Positions 14,667 through 23,200 of a stretch of 64,000 nt of DNA are shown in pieces. The position numbers were made by a program, and so were the translations under genes. Source of the stretch: JBMOMT01 sp049324835 (GTDB taxonomy: Bacteria; Chloroflexota; Anaerolineae; CAYNKW01). Below the pieces are notes generated by a model. The model was not told where the DNA came from. It saw only the letters and a program-made list of their open reading frames with translations, and searched no databases. Each line of letters opens with the position of its first letter. The first letter of the stretch is position 1. The stretch covers positions 62,001 through 126,000 of the forward strand of contig JBMOMT010000010.1 in the NCBI GenBank assembly GCA_049324835.1, in the 5' to 3' direction.

Positions 14667-16415
14667 TCATCTGACAACAGATTCACCCGCCGCGGCCAGT
14701 TCCAACTGGCGGCGGTAAAGCTGGCTGTAGAGGCCGCCGCGCTGCATCAATTCCTCGTGATCACCCACTTCGATGATGCGGCCCTCCTCCAGGGCAATGA
14801 TTTTATCGGCGTTGCGGATGGTGCTCAGCCGGTGGGCGATGACCAGGGCCGTGCGGCCTCTGAGTACGGCTTCCAGCGCCTGCTGGATCAGGTACTCGGC
14901 CTCGGCATCCACCGATGAAGTGGCTTCATCCAGGATCAGGATGCGCGGATCGGCCAGGATGGCCCGCGCCAGGGCCAGCCGCTGCTTCTGACCGCCGCTC
15001 AGCCTCACGCCCCGTTCGCCGATTTCGGTATCGTACCCGTTGGGCAGTTGGGTGATAAAATCGTGGGCATAGGCTGCCCTGGCGGCGGTGATCAGCTCCT
15101 CTTTGGTGGCGCCGGGCCTGCCAAAGAGCAGGTTTTCGCGCACCGTGGTGTTAAAGAGAAAGGTATCTTGGAGCACCACGGCGATCTGGCTGCGCAACGA
15201 GGCCAGCCTGACCTGGCGTAGATCGTGGCCATCGATCGTGACCCGGCCCTGGATAGGATCGTAAAAGCGGCACAGCAGATTGGCGATGCTGGTCTTGCCG
15301 GCGCCGCTGGGCCCTACCAGGGCCACCACCTCGCCGGCAGCCATGGTAAAGGTGACGTCTTGGAGCACCTCGTCGCCGGTGCCGTAACGAAAATGGACGT
15401 CGTCAAACGTTGCCTCACCCTGAACAGGGGGCAGTTCGATGGCATCGGGCGCATCTTGAATCTCGGAGACTTCGTCCAGTAACTCAAAGATACGCTCGCC
15501 GGCCGCGATGGCCTCTTGAAAGACGTTGTCGATCTCGGTCAGGCGGTTGATTGGCTCGTAGAACGAGGCAATGTAGGCAAGAAAGGCCACCAGTGTGCCC
15601 AGCGAAAGCTGGCCGCGCACGGCCATGGCAGCGCCCACACCCAGCACCGCCACCGTGCCTAGCGAGGCCACGAAACGCATGGCCGGGAAAAAGGTCGACC
15701 AATAACGGATGCCCTGCACCCGGGCGCGGAAATAACTCTCGCTTTCGGTGGTAAAACGGGCCAGCTCGCGCTCCTCGCGCACAAAGGCCTGGATCACCTG
15801 GATACCGGAGAGGCTATCCTGAAGCTGGGCGTTGATGTCGCCCAGGCGGGCGCGCACGCGACGGTAGACCGGGCGGATGCGGGTGTTAAAGTAGCGCAGG
15901 GCTATGGCTAACACTGGCACCGGCAACAGCACCAGCAACGCCAGGCGGGCATCCAGGACGAACAGGATGGCTGCCCCGCCGACCAGTCGCAGCAGGTCGA
16001 CGGCGGTGAGGGCCGAGCCGTGGGTGACAAAATTCTCCAACACGTTGACATCGTTGGTCACGCGCGACATCAACTCGCCGGTGGAGGTGCGCTCGAAAAA
16101 AGAGAGCGAGAGTCGCTGCAAGTAGGCATAGAGATGCACCCGCAGGTCAAAGATGAAACGCTGACCCACGGCGTGGCGGATGTACATATCGCCGGCGTTG
16201 ATCAGTTGTTGCACGGCATAGACGGCCACCAGCGCGCCGATGAACACCCCCAGGCGGCTCAGATGGCGTGTGGTGACGATCTCGTCCACGATGACCCGCT
16301 GAAAAAGCGGCGGCACCAGCTCCAACGCGGTTCGACCCAGCAGCAGAGCGGCGCTGAGCAGCAGCGTTTTCCAGTAAGGGACGAGAAACCTGAATAACCG
16401 TTTTAGAACCTGCAT
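14667..16415 (-). CDS. ABC exporter, fused permease-ATPase (MsbA/LmrA-like)
   Basis: A 582-residue half-transporter: six TM helices in residues 1-310, then an ATPase with Walker A (V-G-P-S-G-A-G-K-T-S), signature L-S-G-G-Q-K-Q-R-L-A-L-A-R and Walker B L-I-L-D-E-A-T-S-S-V-D. The catalytic Glu is intact and the switch His is in I-A-H-R-L-S-T, so a homodimer could hydrolyse ATP at both sites. Such exporters move lipids, drugs or peptides outwards; the substrate cannot be assigned. It is a single gene transcribed leftwards, with GGAGATCGAG before the ATG at 16415. Confidence 0.9.
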   Translation of the reverse strand: MQVLKRLFRFLVPYWKTLLLSAALLLGRTALELVPPLFQRVIVDEIVTTRHLSRLGVFIGALVAVYAVQQLINAGDMYIRHAVGQRFIFDLRVHLYAYLQRLSLSFFERTSTGELMSRVTNDVNVLENFVTHGSALTAVDLLRLVGGAAILFVLDARLALLVLLPVPVLAIALRYFNTRIRPVYRRVRARLGDINAQLQDSLSGIQVIQAFVREERELARFTTESESYFRARVQGIRYWSTFFPAMRFVASLGTVAVLGVGAAMAVRGQLSLGTLVAFLAYIASFYEPINRLTEIDNVFQEAIAAGERIFELLDEVSEIQDAPDAIELPPVQGEATFDDVHFRYGTGDEVLQDVTFTMAAGEVVALVGPSGAGKTSIANLLCRFYDPIQGRVTIDGHDLRQVRLASLRSQIAVVLQDTFLFNTTVRENLLFGRPGATKEELITAARAAYAHDFITQLPNGYDTEIGERGVRLSGGQKQRLALARAILADPRILILDEATSSVDAEAEYLIQQALEAVLRGRTALVIAHRLSTIRNADKIIALEEGRIIEVGDHEELMQRGGLYSQLYRRQLELAAAGESVVR

Positions 16416-16452
16416 CTCGATCTCCTGATCCGGTCAGGGAATTTCGCAAGTG

Positions 16453-17691
16453 TTATTGCCGGCCGACCATGTAGGTTGCCAGTTGGGGCAGGATGGATGT
16501 CATGTCGAAACTTTGCCATTGACCATCCGGGCTGCCGGCGGTAAAAATGGCCACGCCGATGACATAGCTGTCTTGTTCAAGCTGGCTATCATACCAGGCC
16601 AGTTGATCGATGTAGGTGCCCAGCCCATGCTGGCCCCAATAGTCTGTGAAATCGCGCCAGCCGAGGCCGGGAGCCGTCAGGTCTTGTTTTACCTGGCCGT
16701 CGATGCCGCCCTCCGAGATGACGAGCGGGATGACCAGGCCGCGTGGTTCCAGAAAATCTCTGTACCACCAGCGGTAGCGTAACATGAGGCTGCCCCGGTC
16801 GGGATACGTGGGGCGGCCGGGTAATGCCTGGCCCATGCCGTGTTGTAACGTCGGGGCGGCATATTCGTGTAGCGAGAGAATACCCTCATGATCCAGAGCA
16901 ACCTGGATGGCAGGCAAAAAATCCTCGAACTCTTGCCATTCGGGCGTGCCGGTGGCAAAGCCACCGATCGCCACACGAAAGCCGTGCTCGGCCATGGCGC
17001 GGGTGCGCGCGATCTCGAAACGGGCGTACCAGTCCATGCGTGAAGTGGGCACCGGTTCGTTCCAGCCCTCCCAATAGTCCACGCCTGGGTTCAGGCGATA
17101 CTCTTCCAGGTGACGGCTCACGAATGCCCGTGCTGTTTCTTCCGGATCGCCTTCCATGATCCCCTCGCCGGGCTGTTCCAGCAGGCGACCGATGGTGACT
17201 GTTTCCGGTGAGGCCTCTTTTACATCGGTGGCCCAGCCAAAGCCGCCGAGCGCTTTGACCACCGGCGGTTTGGTGCGGCGAATGAACTCCATGATGTCTG
17301 GTGTGTTGTTTTGAATCACGTGCAGGCCCAATTTGCTACGACCCGGTTCGCTCAGCGCGGGCGGCCATGCGGGCGTGGGCAGCGGGACAGGCGTGCTCGC
17401 CTGTTCTGCCGCGGCAGGTGTCGGTTGTGCTGCTCCCCGGCTCTGCAGGATCATGGGCAGATAATGCCGGTAGGGAAGGGAGGTCCAGGCTCGAAAGGGC
17501 GGCCCGCCTTTGAGCAGCAGCGGCAGATAGACGACCCTGTTGGATGGCGAGGCCGGCACAGGGCTGGAGAAAAAAGTCAGCGGTGAGATGGGTGCGTTCA
17601 ATCCGGCCTGTCCATCGTGCCACAGAGTCACCAGCGCCAGACTCAGGGCCACCAGGCCAAAGAAGAGGCGTTGCCAGTAAAGATTTGACAT
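16453..17691 (-). CDS. Secreted glycoside-hydrolase-like TIM-barrel protein
   Basis: A 412-residue protein with an N-terminal hydrophobic segment (about 9-23), a Pro/Ala-rich linker to about residue 115, then a barrel-like domain. Y-W-E-G-W-N-E-P fits the acid/base Glu after strand 4 of clan GH-A hydrolases (GH5, GH39 and relatives), and L-V-I-S-E-G-G-I fits the nucleophile after strand 7. The ATG at 17691 puts the hydrophobic segment at the N terminus; an ORF extending to 17865 would bury it. It probably acts outside the membrane on a polysaccharide, but it may be a non-catalytic relative. Neighbouring genes give no clue to substrate. Confidence 0.6.
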   Translation of the reverse strand: MSNLYWQRLFFGLVALSLALVTLWHDGQAGLNAPISPLTFFSSPVPASPSNRVVYLPLLLKGGPPFRAWTSLPYRHYLPMILQSRGAAQPTPAAAEQASTPVPLPTPAWPPALSEPGRSKLGLHVIQNNTPDIMEFIRRTKPPVVKALGGFGWATDVKEASPETVTIGRLLEQPGEGIMEGDPEETARAFVSRHLEEYRLNPGVDYWEGWNEPVPTSRMDWYARFEIARTRAMAEHGFRVAIGGFATGTPEWQEFEDFLPAIQVALDHEGILSLHEYAAPTLQHGMGQALPGRPTYPDRGSLMLRYRWWYRDFLEPRGLVIPLVISEGGIDGQVKQDLTAPGLGWRDFTDYWGQHGLGTYIDQLAWYDSQLEQDSYVIGVAIFTAGSPDGQWQSFDMTSILPQLATYMVGRQ

Positions 17692-17738
17692 AAATAACCT
17701 TAATCGAGTGTCGTTATCGTAAGACTCTCGTGAGAGCG

Positions 17739-18395
17739 TCACCCAAAGTAGGATGGGCTCAGGGCGATGAGCAGCTGCCCGCCATAGTAAAAAGCCAGGC
17801 TGATGCGGTGGTAGTGGAACGGTCGCCGGAAGCGATTCACGGCCAGCATCAGATCCGAGATCCAAAACAGCGTCGCCCCGCTGGACACCAGCCAGGCCTG
17901 GACGAGCGTAAAATTCGGGCTAAAGAAGGCCGAGACTGCCCGGTTGACCATGAGTGAGATGATGGCGATGTAGGCGATGACCGGGCCTTTCATGCCGTTC
18001 AGGCCTGGTTTCAGGTAAAGGTAGGTGAGCAGCGCCAGTGTCAACAGCGCGGCGGCGGCGATCAGGTCCTTGGGATGAAAACCGGCGTACAGGCTGAAGG
18101 TGATAGCATAGGCCACGTGGCCCAACAGGAACGAGACCAGCCCGGCCAGAAAGGCCGTCTTGGATTCGAACATGAGAGCCACGTCGCCGCCCAGCGAAAA
18201 GAACAGCCCGATCAGTACGCCGACGGTATAGGCTGTTTGGGCCTCTGGCTCGCCGAACGCCAGCACGGCCACGGCGATGACCAGCAGCGTGGATAGCGGT
18301 TTGAAAAAATAGACCTGTCGCTGCTGCTGGCGAAACTCGGCCCGGATGAGCAAAAACACGGTCAGGGCAATGATGGGGATCAGACCAAGTTGCAT
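17739..18395 (-). CDS. YhhN/TMEM86-family membrane protein
   Basis: A 218-residue protein with about eight TM helices. The conserved family features are G-L-F-F-S-L-G-G-D-V-A-L-M, L-G-H-V-A-Y-A-I-T-F and the late S-G-A-T-L-F-W-I-S-D block; the acidic residues in these segments form the active site of TMEM86 lysoplasmalogenase. The bacterial members are largely uncharacterised; hydrolysis of lysoplasmalogen-type vinyl-ether lipids is the known activity in animals. The ATG at 18395 has GGAGGCAG 6 bases upstream. The palindromic repeat at 18471-18541 lies just upstream. Confidence 0.75.
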   Translation of the reverse strand: MQLGLIPIIALTVFLLIRAEFRQQQRQVYFFKPLSTLLVIAVAVLAFGEPEAQTAYTVGVLIGLFFSLGGDVALMFESKTAFLAGLVSFLLGHVAYAITFSLYAGFHPKDLIAAAALLTLALLTYLYLKPGLNGMKGPVIAYIAIISLMVNRAVSAFFSPNFTLVQAWLVSSGATLFWISDLMLAVNRFRRPFHYHRISLAFYYGGQLLIALSPSYFG

Positions 18396-18470
18396 ATTTG
18401 CCTGCCTCCTTCCTGCGGCGCAAAAAGCGGGTATCAACGTGCCGGGCCTGATTGACCGACAAATCTTCCA

Positions 18471-18541
18471 GGACACGGACGCACACGGATTTCACGGATA
18501 AAAAACTCGTGATCCGTGTGCACCCGTAAAATCCGTGTCCC
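18471..18541. repeat. Imperfect inverted repeat, GGACACGGA type
   Basis: The left arm beginning GGACACGGACGCACACGGAT (18471-18490) and the right arm ending ATCCGTGTCC (18531-18540) form a long imperfect hairpin, with CACGGATTTCACGGAT answered by ATCCGTGTGCACCCGT. It is intergenic, encodes nothing and resembles dispersed palindromic repeats. Bases 18542-18652 show no further feature. Confidence 0.6.
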
Positions 18542-18652
18542 ATTTTTGCCTCCAACCAAGTGGAGATCGAGTTTTTTCAGTCAACCAGCATGCCGGGCTC
18601 ATTTTACTGGCTGTTGCGGCTCTTGTCAAAGTGGGTGACGGGGAGACGGCCA

Positions 18653-19411
18653 TCATCGTTTTTGGACGATCAACAACTCCCGGTGTTCGTTGGTCTCGAT
18701 GCCTCTGGGTGTTTGAAACGTTTGCAGGATCGTGGCTACCTGCTGCCAGTGTCTTTCGAGATCCAGATCTTCTGGCATGGGCAGAGCCTTGATCCAGAAC
18801 ACCAGCGATGCCACATCCAGGAACCAGTAACGCACGTCATATTCGGCGCGGGCGATAATGGCACAACCGTTGCGCCGGAATGTTTCGATCAGGGTGGCCA
18901 TCTCCTGATGCGGGTCGCTCGTGTATTGACCGCCCGGTCCACAGCCGAAAACGGCGCAGATGTTGTGGGTGTTGCGCGCGCCCACCTGCTGGGTGATCGA
19001 GTAGCCTGCCGGTCGTAACACACGGGCGATCTCGGAGGCGCAGAGGGGGGCATGGCGGTTGAGCACCACGTCAAAGCTGGCCTCGGGAAAACGCAGCGCC
19101 CCGGCGCGCATCACCTCAAACGACACGCGCCCGGCCAGCGATGGCGGCCGGTTGGCATGGGCGGTTTGGATCATGTCCGGAGAGCAGTCGATACCCACGC
19201 CGGTGTCGAAAAAAGGAGCCAGGCAGAGAAAGCGTTCGCCGCCGGCTGTGCCGATGTCCAAAACGTGATGGTCTGGCCTGAGGTAACGACGTACAACCTC
19301 GACATAATCCCAGGGGGTCGGATCGCGCGCATCCTTGACGCGGGAAAAGTCCCAGCCCGTTCGTTCGCCCACCGCCGCCGCAATCTGTTTGAATTGCTCA
19401 AGCGTGAACAT
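18653..19411 (-). CDS. Class I SAM-dependent methyltransferase
   Basis: A 252-residue protein with motif I V-L-D-I-G-T-A-G-G-E-R (about 50-60), the acidic residue of motif II in G-I-D-C-S-P-D-M and F-D-V-V-L-N-R-H-A-P as motif IV. These mark a Rossmann-fold SAM methyltransferase; similar proteins methylate small molecules, and the substrate is unknown. The ATG at 19411 lies 13 bases after the stop of the cystathionine-type gene, so it is probably the third gene of the acyl-CoA dehydrogenase operon (21827 to 18653). Confidence 0.8.
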   Translation of the reverse strand: MFTLEQFKQIAAAVGERTGWDFSRVKDARDPTPWDYVEVVRRYLRPDHHVLDIGTAGGERFLCLAPFFDTGVGIDCSPDMIQTAHANRPPSLAGRVSFEVMRAGALRFPEASFDVVLNRHAPLCASEIARVLRPAGYSITQQVGARNTHNICAVFGCGPGGQYTSDPHQEMATLIETFRRNGCAIIARAEYDVRYWFLDVASLVFWIKALPMPEDLDLERHWQQVATILQTFQTPRGIETNEHRELLIVQKR

Positions 19412-19423
19412 GCTGTTGTGTTT

Positions 19424-20569
19424 TCAGGCGACGGCCAATGCCTGCTCCAGGTCGGCGACCAGGTCGTCGGCATGTTCCAGACCCACCGACAGGCGGATCG
19501 TCGCCGGGCTGATGGCCAGGCTTGTAGCCTGCATGGATCGATGGGTCATGGCGTGGGGGATCTCGGCCAGCGATTCGACGCCGCCCAGGCTCACCGCCGA
19601 GATGAACACCTCCAGCGCGCCGACGAATCTCCTGGCGGCCTCCAGCCCGCCCCGGATCTCAAAAGATACCATGCCGCTGTAGCCGCGCATCTGCCGGGCG
19701 GCCAGAGCGTGCTGCGGGTGGCTCTCCAGGCCAGGATACCACACCCGGGCTACTTTTGGATGGCCTTCCAGAAAGCGGGCCACGGCAAAGGCGTTGCGCT
19801 GGTGGGCCTCCATACGCACGGCCAATGTGCGGATGCCACGCAGCATCAGCCAGGCATCGAATGGGCCCAGGATGCCGCCCGTGGCGGAGCGTTTCTTGGC
19901 CAGCAGCTCGTGCAATGGATCGTTCACGATCAACATGCCACCGATCAGATCGCTATGCCCGCCCAGGTATTTGGTGCAACTGTGCATGCTGACATCGGCG
20001 CCCAATGCCAGGGGGTTCTGAAAGTAGGGCGAGGCGAAGGTATTGTCCACCCCCAGCCATGCCCCGCGCCGATGGGTGATCTCGGCCAGGGCGGCGATGT
20101 CGGTCACACGCAACAGTGGATTGGAGGGGGTCTCGGCCCAGATCAGGCGGGTGTTGGGCCGCATGGCCGCTTCGACCGCTGCCGGTTCGGTCATATCGAC
20201 AAAATCGTGGGTCACACCGTGGCGGCTGAGGTGTTCGCGCAGCAGGTCGAACGTGCCGCTGTAAACATCCTGGGCGGCCAGGACGTGATCGCCGGCATCG
20301 AGCAGCGACATGACGGCAGCGATGGCGGCCATGCCGGAGCCAAAGGCCAGCGCGTGCTGGCCGCCTTCCAGCGCCGCCACGGCCTGCTCCAGGGCTACCA
20401 CGGTCGGATTGGCGACGCGTGAATAAAAGAATGGGCCCTTTTCGCCCGGATCGGGCAACAGAAATGTCGATACAGCATAGATGGGCGTCACCACTGCCCC
20501 GGTGGCCGGATCGGGCGACTGGCCGGCGTGGATGGCCTGCGTCTCGAAACGAAACTTGTGATGATTCAT
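19424..20569 (-). CDS. Cystathionine gamma-synthase/lyase-type PLP enzyme
   Basis: A 381-residue Cys/Met-metabolism PLP enzyme. It has F-G-S-G-M-A-A-I near residue 75, D-N-T-F-A-S-P-Y near 178, and the PLP lysine K200 in H-S-C-T-K-Y-L-G-G-H-S-D. Members make or split cystathionine or release methanethiol from methionine; sequence alone does not separate synthase, gamma-lyase and methionine gamma-lyase. The M-N-H-H-K-F start at 20569 is preferred over 20641 because GGGAGAG precedes it and the longer version adds a basic tail overlapping the upstream gene. Confidence 0.85.
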   Translation of the reverse strand: MNHHKFRFETQAIHAGQSPDPATGAVVTPIYAVSTFLLPDPGEKGPFFYSRVANPTVVALEQAVAALEGGQHALAFGSGMAAIAAVMSLLDAGDHVLAAQDVYSGTFDLLREHLSRHGVTHDFVDMTEPAAVEAAMRPNTRLIWAETPSNPLLRVTDIAALAEITHRRGAWLGVDNTFASPYFQNPLALGADVSMHSCTKYLGGHSDLIGGMLIVNDPLHELLAKKRSATGGILGPFDAWLMLRGIRTLAVRMEAHQRNAFAVARFLEGHPKVARVWYPGLESHPQHALAARQMRGYSGMVSFEIRGGLEAARRFVGALEVFISAVSLGGVESLAEIPHAMTHRSMQATSLAISPATIRLSVGLEHADDLVADLEQALAVA

Positions 20570-20585
20570 CTGATACACTCTCCCT

Positions 20586-21827
20586 TTATTCGTATACTTT
20601 TTCTTCGATTTTGTCGGCCTCTGCGGCGTCGGCTTCGACATCGCGGGCGTCTGTTTGGGTTTTCAGAAATTCTGTGTAAAACTCGTGCTGGATGACCAGG
20701 TTCATGATCTCGTTGGTGCCGGTCCAGATGGTGATGAGGCGCACGTCGCGTAACAACCGCTCCACCGGATAGACGTTGGTGTAGCCAATGCCACCCAAAA
20801 CCTGCATGGCGTCGTTGACCACTTGCCAGGCCATGTCGGTGGCAAATTTTTTGGATTCGGAGACCAAACGCCGCACCCTCCCCGGCGACGCCACGCCTTC
20901 GTCGATGGCGCGCGCCGTGGCATACACCAGCCCGCGCGCAGCGTCCAGTTGGGTGAGGCTTTCGGCAATTTTGAAACTCACCCCCTCGAAACGGCGAATG
21001 TGAGCGCCAAAGGCCTTGCGCCGGTCGGCATAACGCGCCGCGATCTCGAGCGCCGCGCGGGCCATGCCCAACGCGCCGGCGGCGCTGGTCAGCCGCTCCG
21101 GGATCATCATCTGGTTAAAGACCACCGCGCCGCCGTTCAGTCCACCGATCAGGTTCTCGGCCGGCACATAGGCATCGCGAAAGTAGAGCCGGCCGGTGCC
21201 GCCGCCGCGTGTGCCCATCAGCCCGTAGACGTGTTGCACTTCCAGACCCTCACCCCGCTCGACGATAAAGGCGCTGATGCTGTTGTGTGGCGATGCATCG
21301 GGGGTGGTGCGGGCATAGACCAGGAAAAGGTCGGCCCCCTCGGCGCCGACGACGAAACGTTTCTGGCCGCGCAGTCGAAAGCCGCCGCCGTCTGGAATGG
21401 CTTCGGTGGTCGTGCCAAAGAAATCAGAGCCGCCGCGTGGCTCGGTGAGGGCTTCGGCAGCGGTGAGCTGCCCTGCCAGCATCGGGCGCAGCCAGCGTGC
21501 CTTTTGCTGGGGTGTGCCCAAGACGTGCAGCGCCTCGCCGACGATGCTGGGCAGCGAAAAAAGGCACGCCAGCGACGTACCCAACACGCCGATCTCTTCT
21601 AACGCCACGATCTCGTCCTGCCAGCCCAGGCCGCGCCCGCCGTATTCCGGCGAGAAACGTAAGCCCAACAAGCGATGGGCGGCCAGGTTCTCCACGTATT
21701 GGCGCGGGTAGCGCACCCGGTCGGCATCCATGTCCAGGATCAACTGGCGTGGCACCTGTTGCCGCACAAAGGTCCGCACCTCGTGGCGCAGCGCGCGCTG
21801 TGTCTCGGTGAGCATAAAGTCAAACAT
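20586..21827 (-). CDS. Acyl-CoA dehydrogenase
   Basis: A 413-residue flavoprotein that oxidises acyl-CoA thioesters to 2-enoyl-CoA, passing electrons to ETF. Family signatures are A-L-T-E-P-R-G-G-S-D near residue 125 and the helical C-terminal domain with D-A-M-Q-V-L-G-G-I-G-Y-T-N. The usual catalytic Glu position before G-T-N-E-I is Thr (I-W-T-G-T-N-E-I), but M-I-P-E-R-L-T-S-A-A has Glu at the isovaleryl-CoA/long-chain dehydrogenase position, which suggests a branched- or long-chain substrate. The start at 21827 follows GGAAGGAGGG. It begins a leftward operon. Confidence 0.85.
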   Translation of the reverse strand: MFDFMLTETQRALRHEVRTFVRQQVPRQLILDMDADRVRYPRQYVENLAAHRLLGLRFSPEYGGRGLGWQDEIVALEEIGVLGTSLACLFSLPSIVGEALHVLGTPQQKARWLRPMLAGQLTAAEALTEPRGGSDFFGTTTEAIPDGGGFRLRGQKRFVVGAEGADLFLVYARTTPDASPHNSISAFIVERGEGLEVQHVYGLMGTRGGGTGRLYFRDAYVPAENLIGGLNGGAVVFNQMMIPERLTSAAGALGMARAALEIAARYADRRKAFGAHIRRFEGVSFKIAESLTQLDAARGLVYATARAIDEGVASPGRVRRLVSESKKFATDMAWQVVNDAMQVLGGIGYTNVYPVERLLRDVRLITIWTGTNEIMNLVIQHEFYTEFLKTQTDARDVEADAAEADKIEEKVYE

Positions 21828-21898
21828 CGCCGTCCCTCCTTCCGCCGTGTGTCGTGCGCCTGATCTTAACACTCATTCGCCGTTCCCGCAACTTGTGG

Positions 21899-21904
21899 TA
21901 TAAT
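21899..21904 (+). promoter_or_regulatory. Putative -10 box upstream of threonine synthase
   Basis: TATAAT lies 114 bases before the thrC start with only a weak -35 candidate (TTCGCC at 21876-21881, spacer 17). The tandem 17-bp repeats begin 4 bases downstream, so they would be in the mRNA leader. Confidence 0.4.
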
Positions 21905-21907
21905 TTG

Positions 21908-21992
21908 GCAGCTTGTCGCCTGTGGCAGTTTGCCGCTTGTGGCAGCTTGCCGCCTGTGGCAGTTTGCCGCTTGTGGCAGTTTGCCGCTTGCT
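21908..21992 (+). repeat. Five tandem 17-bp repeats in the thrC leader
   Basis: Five head-to-tail units start at 21908, 21925, 21942, 21959 and 21976, each a version of GCAGTTTGCCGCTTGTG; the first and third units carry CTT for TTT and CCT for CTT. They lie between the putative -10 box and the start codon of threonine synthase. The unit length is not a multiple of 3 and no gene reads through. Such arrays can change copy number by slippage. Confidence 0.85.
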
Positions 21993-22017
21993 GAAACTGT
22001 AAAAGAGGTCGAGAGCC

Positions 22018-23187
22018 ATGAGTTTTCTGTCGCATCTGGAGTGTGGCCTGTGTGGCCGCGAGTTCGAGGCGGATCGTCTGTGGAATCTCTGCCCGGATTG
22101 TGAGCGGCCGCTGCTGGCGCGTTACGACCTGGAGGCTGCCGGCCGGGCCGTGAGCCGCGATTCACTCGCCGGGCGAGAGCCGACGCTGTGGCGCTACCGT
22201 GAACTGCTGCCGGTGCGCGATCCACGCCACGCCCTCTGCCTGGGGGAGGGATTTACGCCGCTGGTTCACGCGGCGCGGCTGGGCCGGGCGGTGGGCCTGG
22301 ATCGGCTCTACATCAAGGATGAAGGCATGAACCCCACCGGATCGTTCAAGGCCCGCGGGCTGGGGGTGGCCGTCTCGCGGGCGCACGAGCTGGGCGTCGG
22401 GGCTATTTCGATCCCATCCGCGGGCAACGCCGCTGGGGCCATGAGCGCCTACGCCGCTCTGGGCGGCATGGCGGCCCACGTGTTCATGCCGCGCGATGTG
22501 CCCACGATCTTTGTGGCTGAATGTCGCGCCCTGGGCGCCGAGGTCACGCTGGTCGATGGTCTGATCACCGATTGTGGCCGCGTGGCCGCCGAAGGGGTGA
22601 AAAAGCACGGCCGCTTTGACCTCTCCACGCTCAAAGAGCCTTATCGCCTGGAGGGCAAAAAGACGATGGGTTACGAGCTGGCCGAGCAGATGGGCTGGCG
22701 CTTGCCCGACGTCATCGTCTATCCCACCGGCGGCGGCACAGGGTTGATCGGCATGTGGAAGGCTTTCGACGAGCTGGAGCGGTTGGGCTGGATCGGTCCA
22801 CAGCGGCCGCGTATGGTCACCGTGCAGGCCGAGGGCTGTGCGCCCATGGTGCGCGCCTTTCACGCGGGCCACGAATTTGCCACCCCCTGGCAGGGGGCGG
22901 CCACCATCGCCGACGGCTTGCGCGTGCCCGCGGCCGTGGGCGATTTTCTGATCCTGCGTGTGCTGCGTCAGAGTGGCGGCGCTGCTGTCGCCGTGGCCGA
23001 CGAAGCGATGATCCAGGCGGGGCGGCTCATCGGACGTACCCAGGGCATCTTTTGCTGCCCGGAGGGAGCGGCCACACTGGTGGCCTTGCAGCAATTGCGC
23101 CAGCAAGGCTGGATCGGCGACGACGAAACGGTGGTGTTGTTCAACACCGGCAGTGGACTCAAGTACGCCCACCTCTGGGCCGGGTGA
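22018..23187 (+). CDS. thrC: Threonine synthase
   Basis: A 389-residue fold-type II PLP enzyme that turns O-phosphohomoserine into threonine. The PLP lysine is K111 in P-T-G-S-F-K-A-R-G, followed by S-A-G-N-A-A-G-A-M-S-A-Y-A (phosphate and PLP contacts) and Y-P-T-G-G-G-T-G-L-I-G near residue 238. The N terminus has paired C-x-x-C motifs (C-G-L-C and C-P-D-C), a zinc-ribbon-like knuckle seen in many bacterial and archaeal ThrC proteins. Length is normal. The 17-bp repeat array lies in its leader. The mevalonate-pathway decarboxylase starts 13 bases after the stop. Confidence 0.9.
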   Translation: MSFLSHLECGLCGREFEADRLWNLCPDCERPLLARYDLEAAGRAVSRDSLAGREPTLWRYRELLPVRDPRHALCLGEGFTPLVHAARLGRAVGLDRLYIKDEGMNPTGSFKARGLGVAVSRAHELGVGAISIPSAGNAAGAMSAYAALGGMAAHVFMPRDVPTIFVAECRALGAEVTLVDGLITDCGRVAAEGVKKHGRFDLSTLKEPYRLEGKKTMGYELAEQMGWRLPDVIVYPTGGGTGLIGMWKAFDELERLGWIGPQRPRMVTVQAEGCAPMVRAFHAGHEFATPWQGAATIADGLRVPAAVGDFLILRVLRQSGGAAVAVADEAMIQAGRLIGRTQGIFCCPEGAATLVALQQLRQQGWIGDDETVVLFNTGSGLKYAHLWAG

Positions 23188-23200
23188 GGGGCCGATTCTC

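Noticed and set aside
21866..22035. Minus-strand frames coding tandem Gln/Ala/Asn-rich peptides
   Set aside because: They are translations of the 17-bp repeat array, without start signals or conservation evidence.
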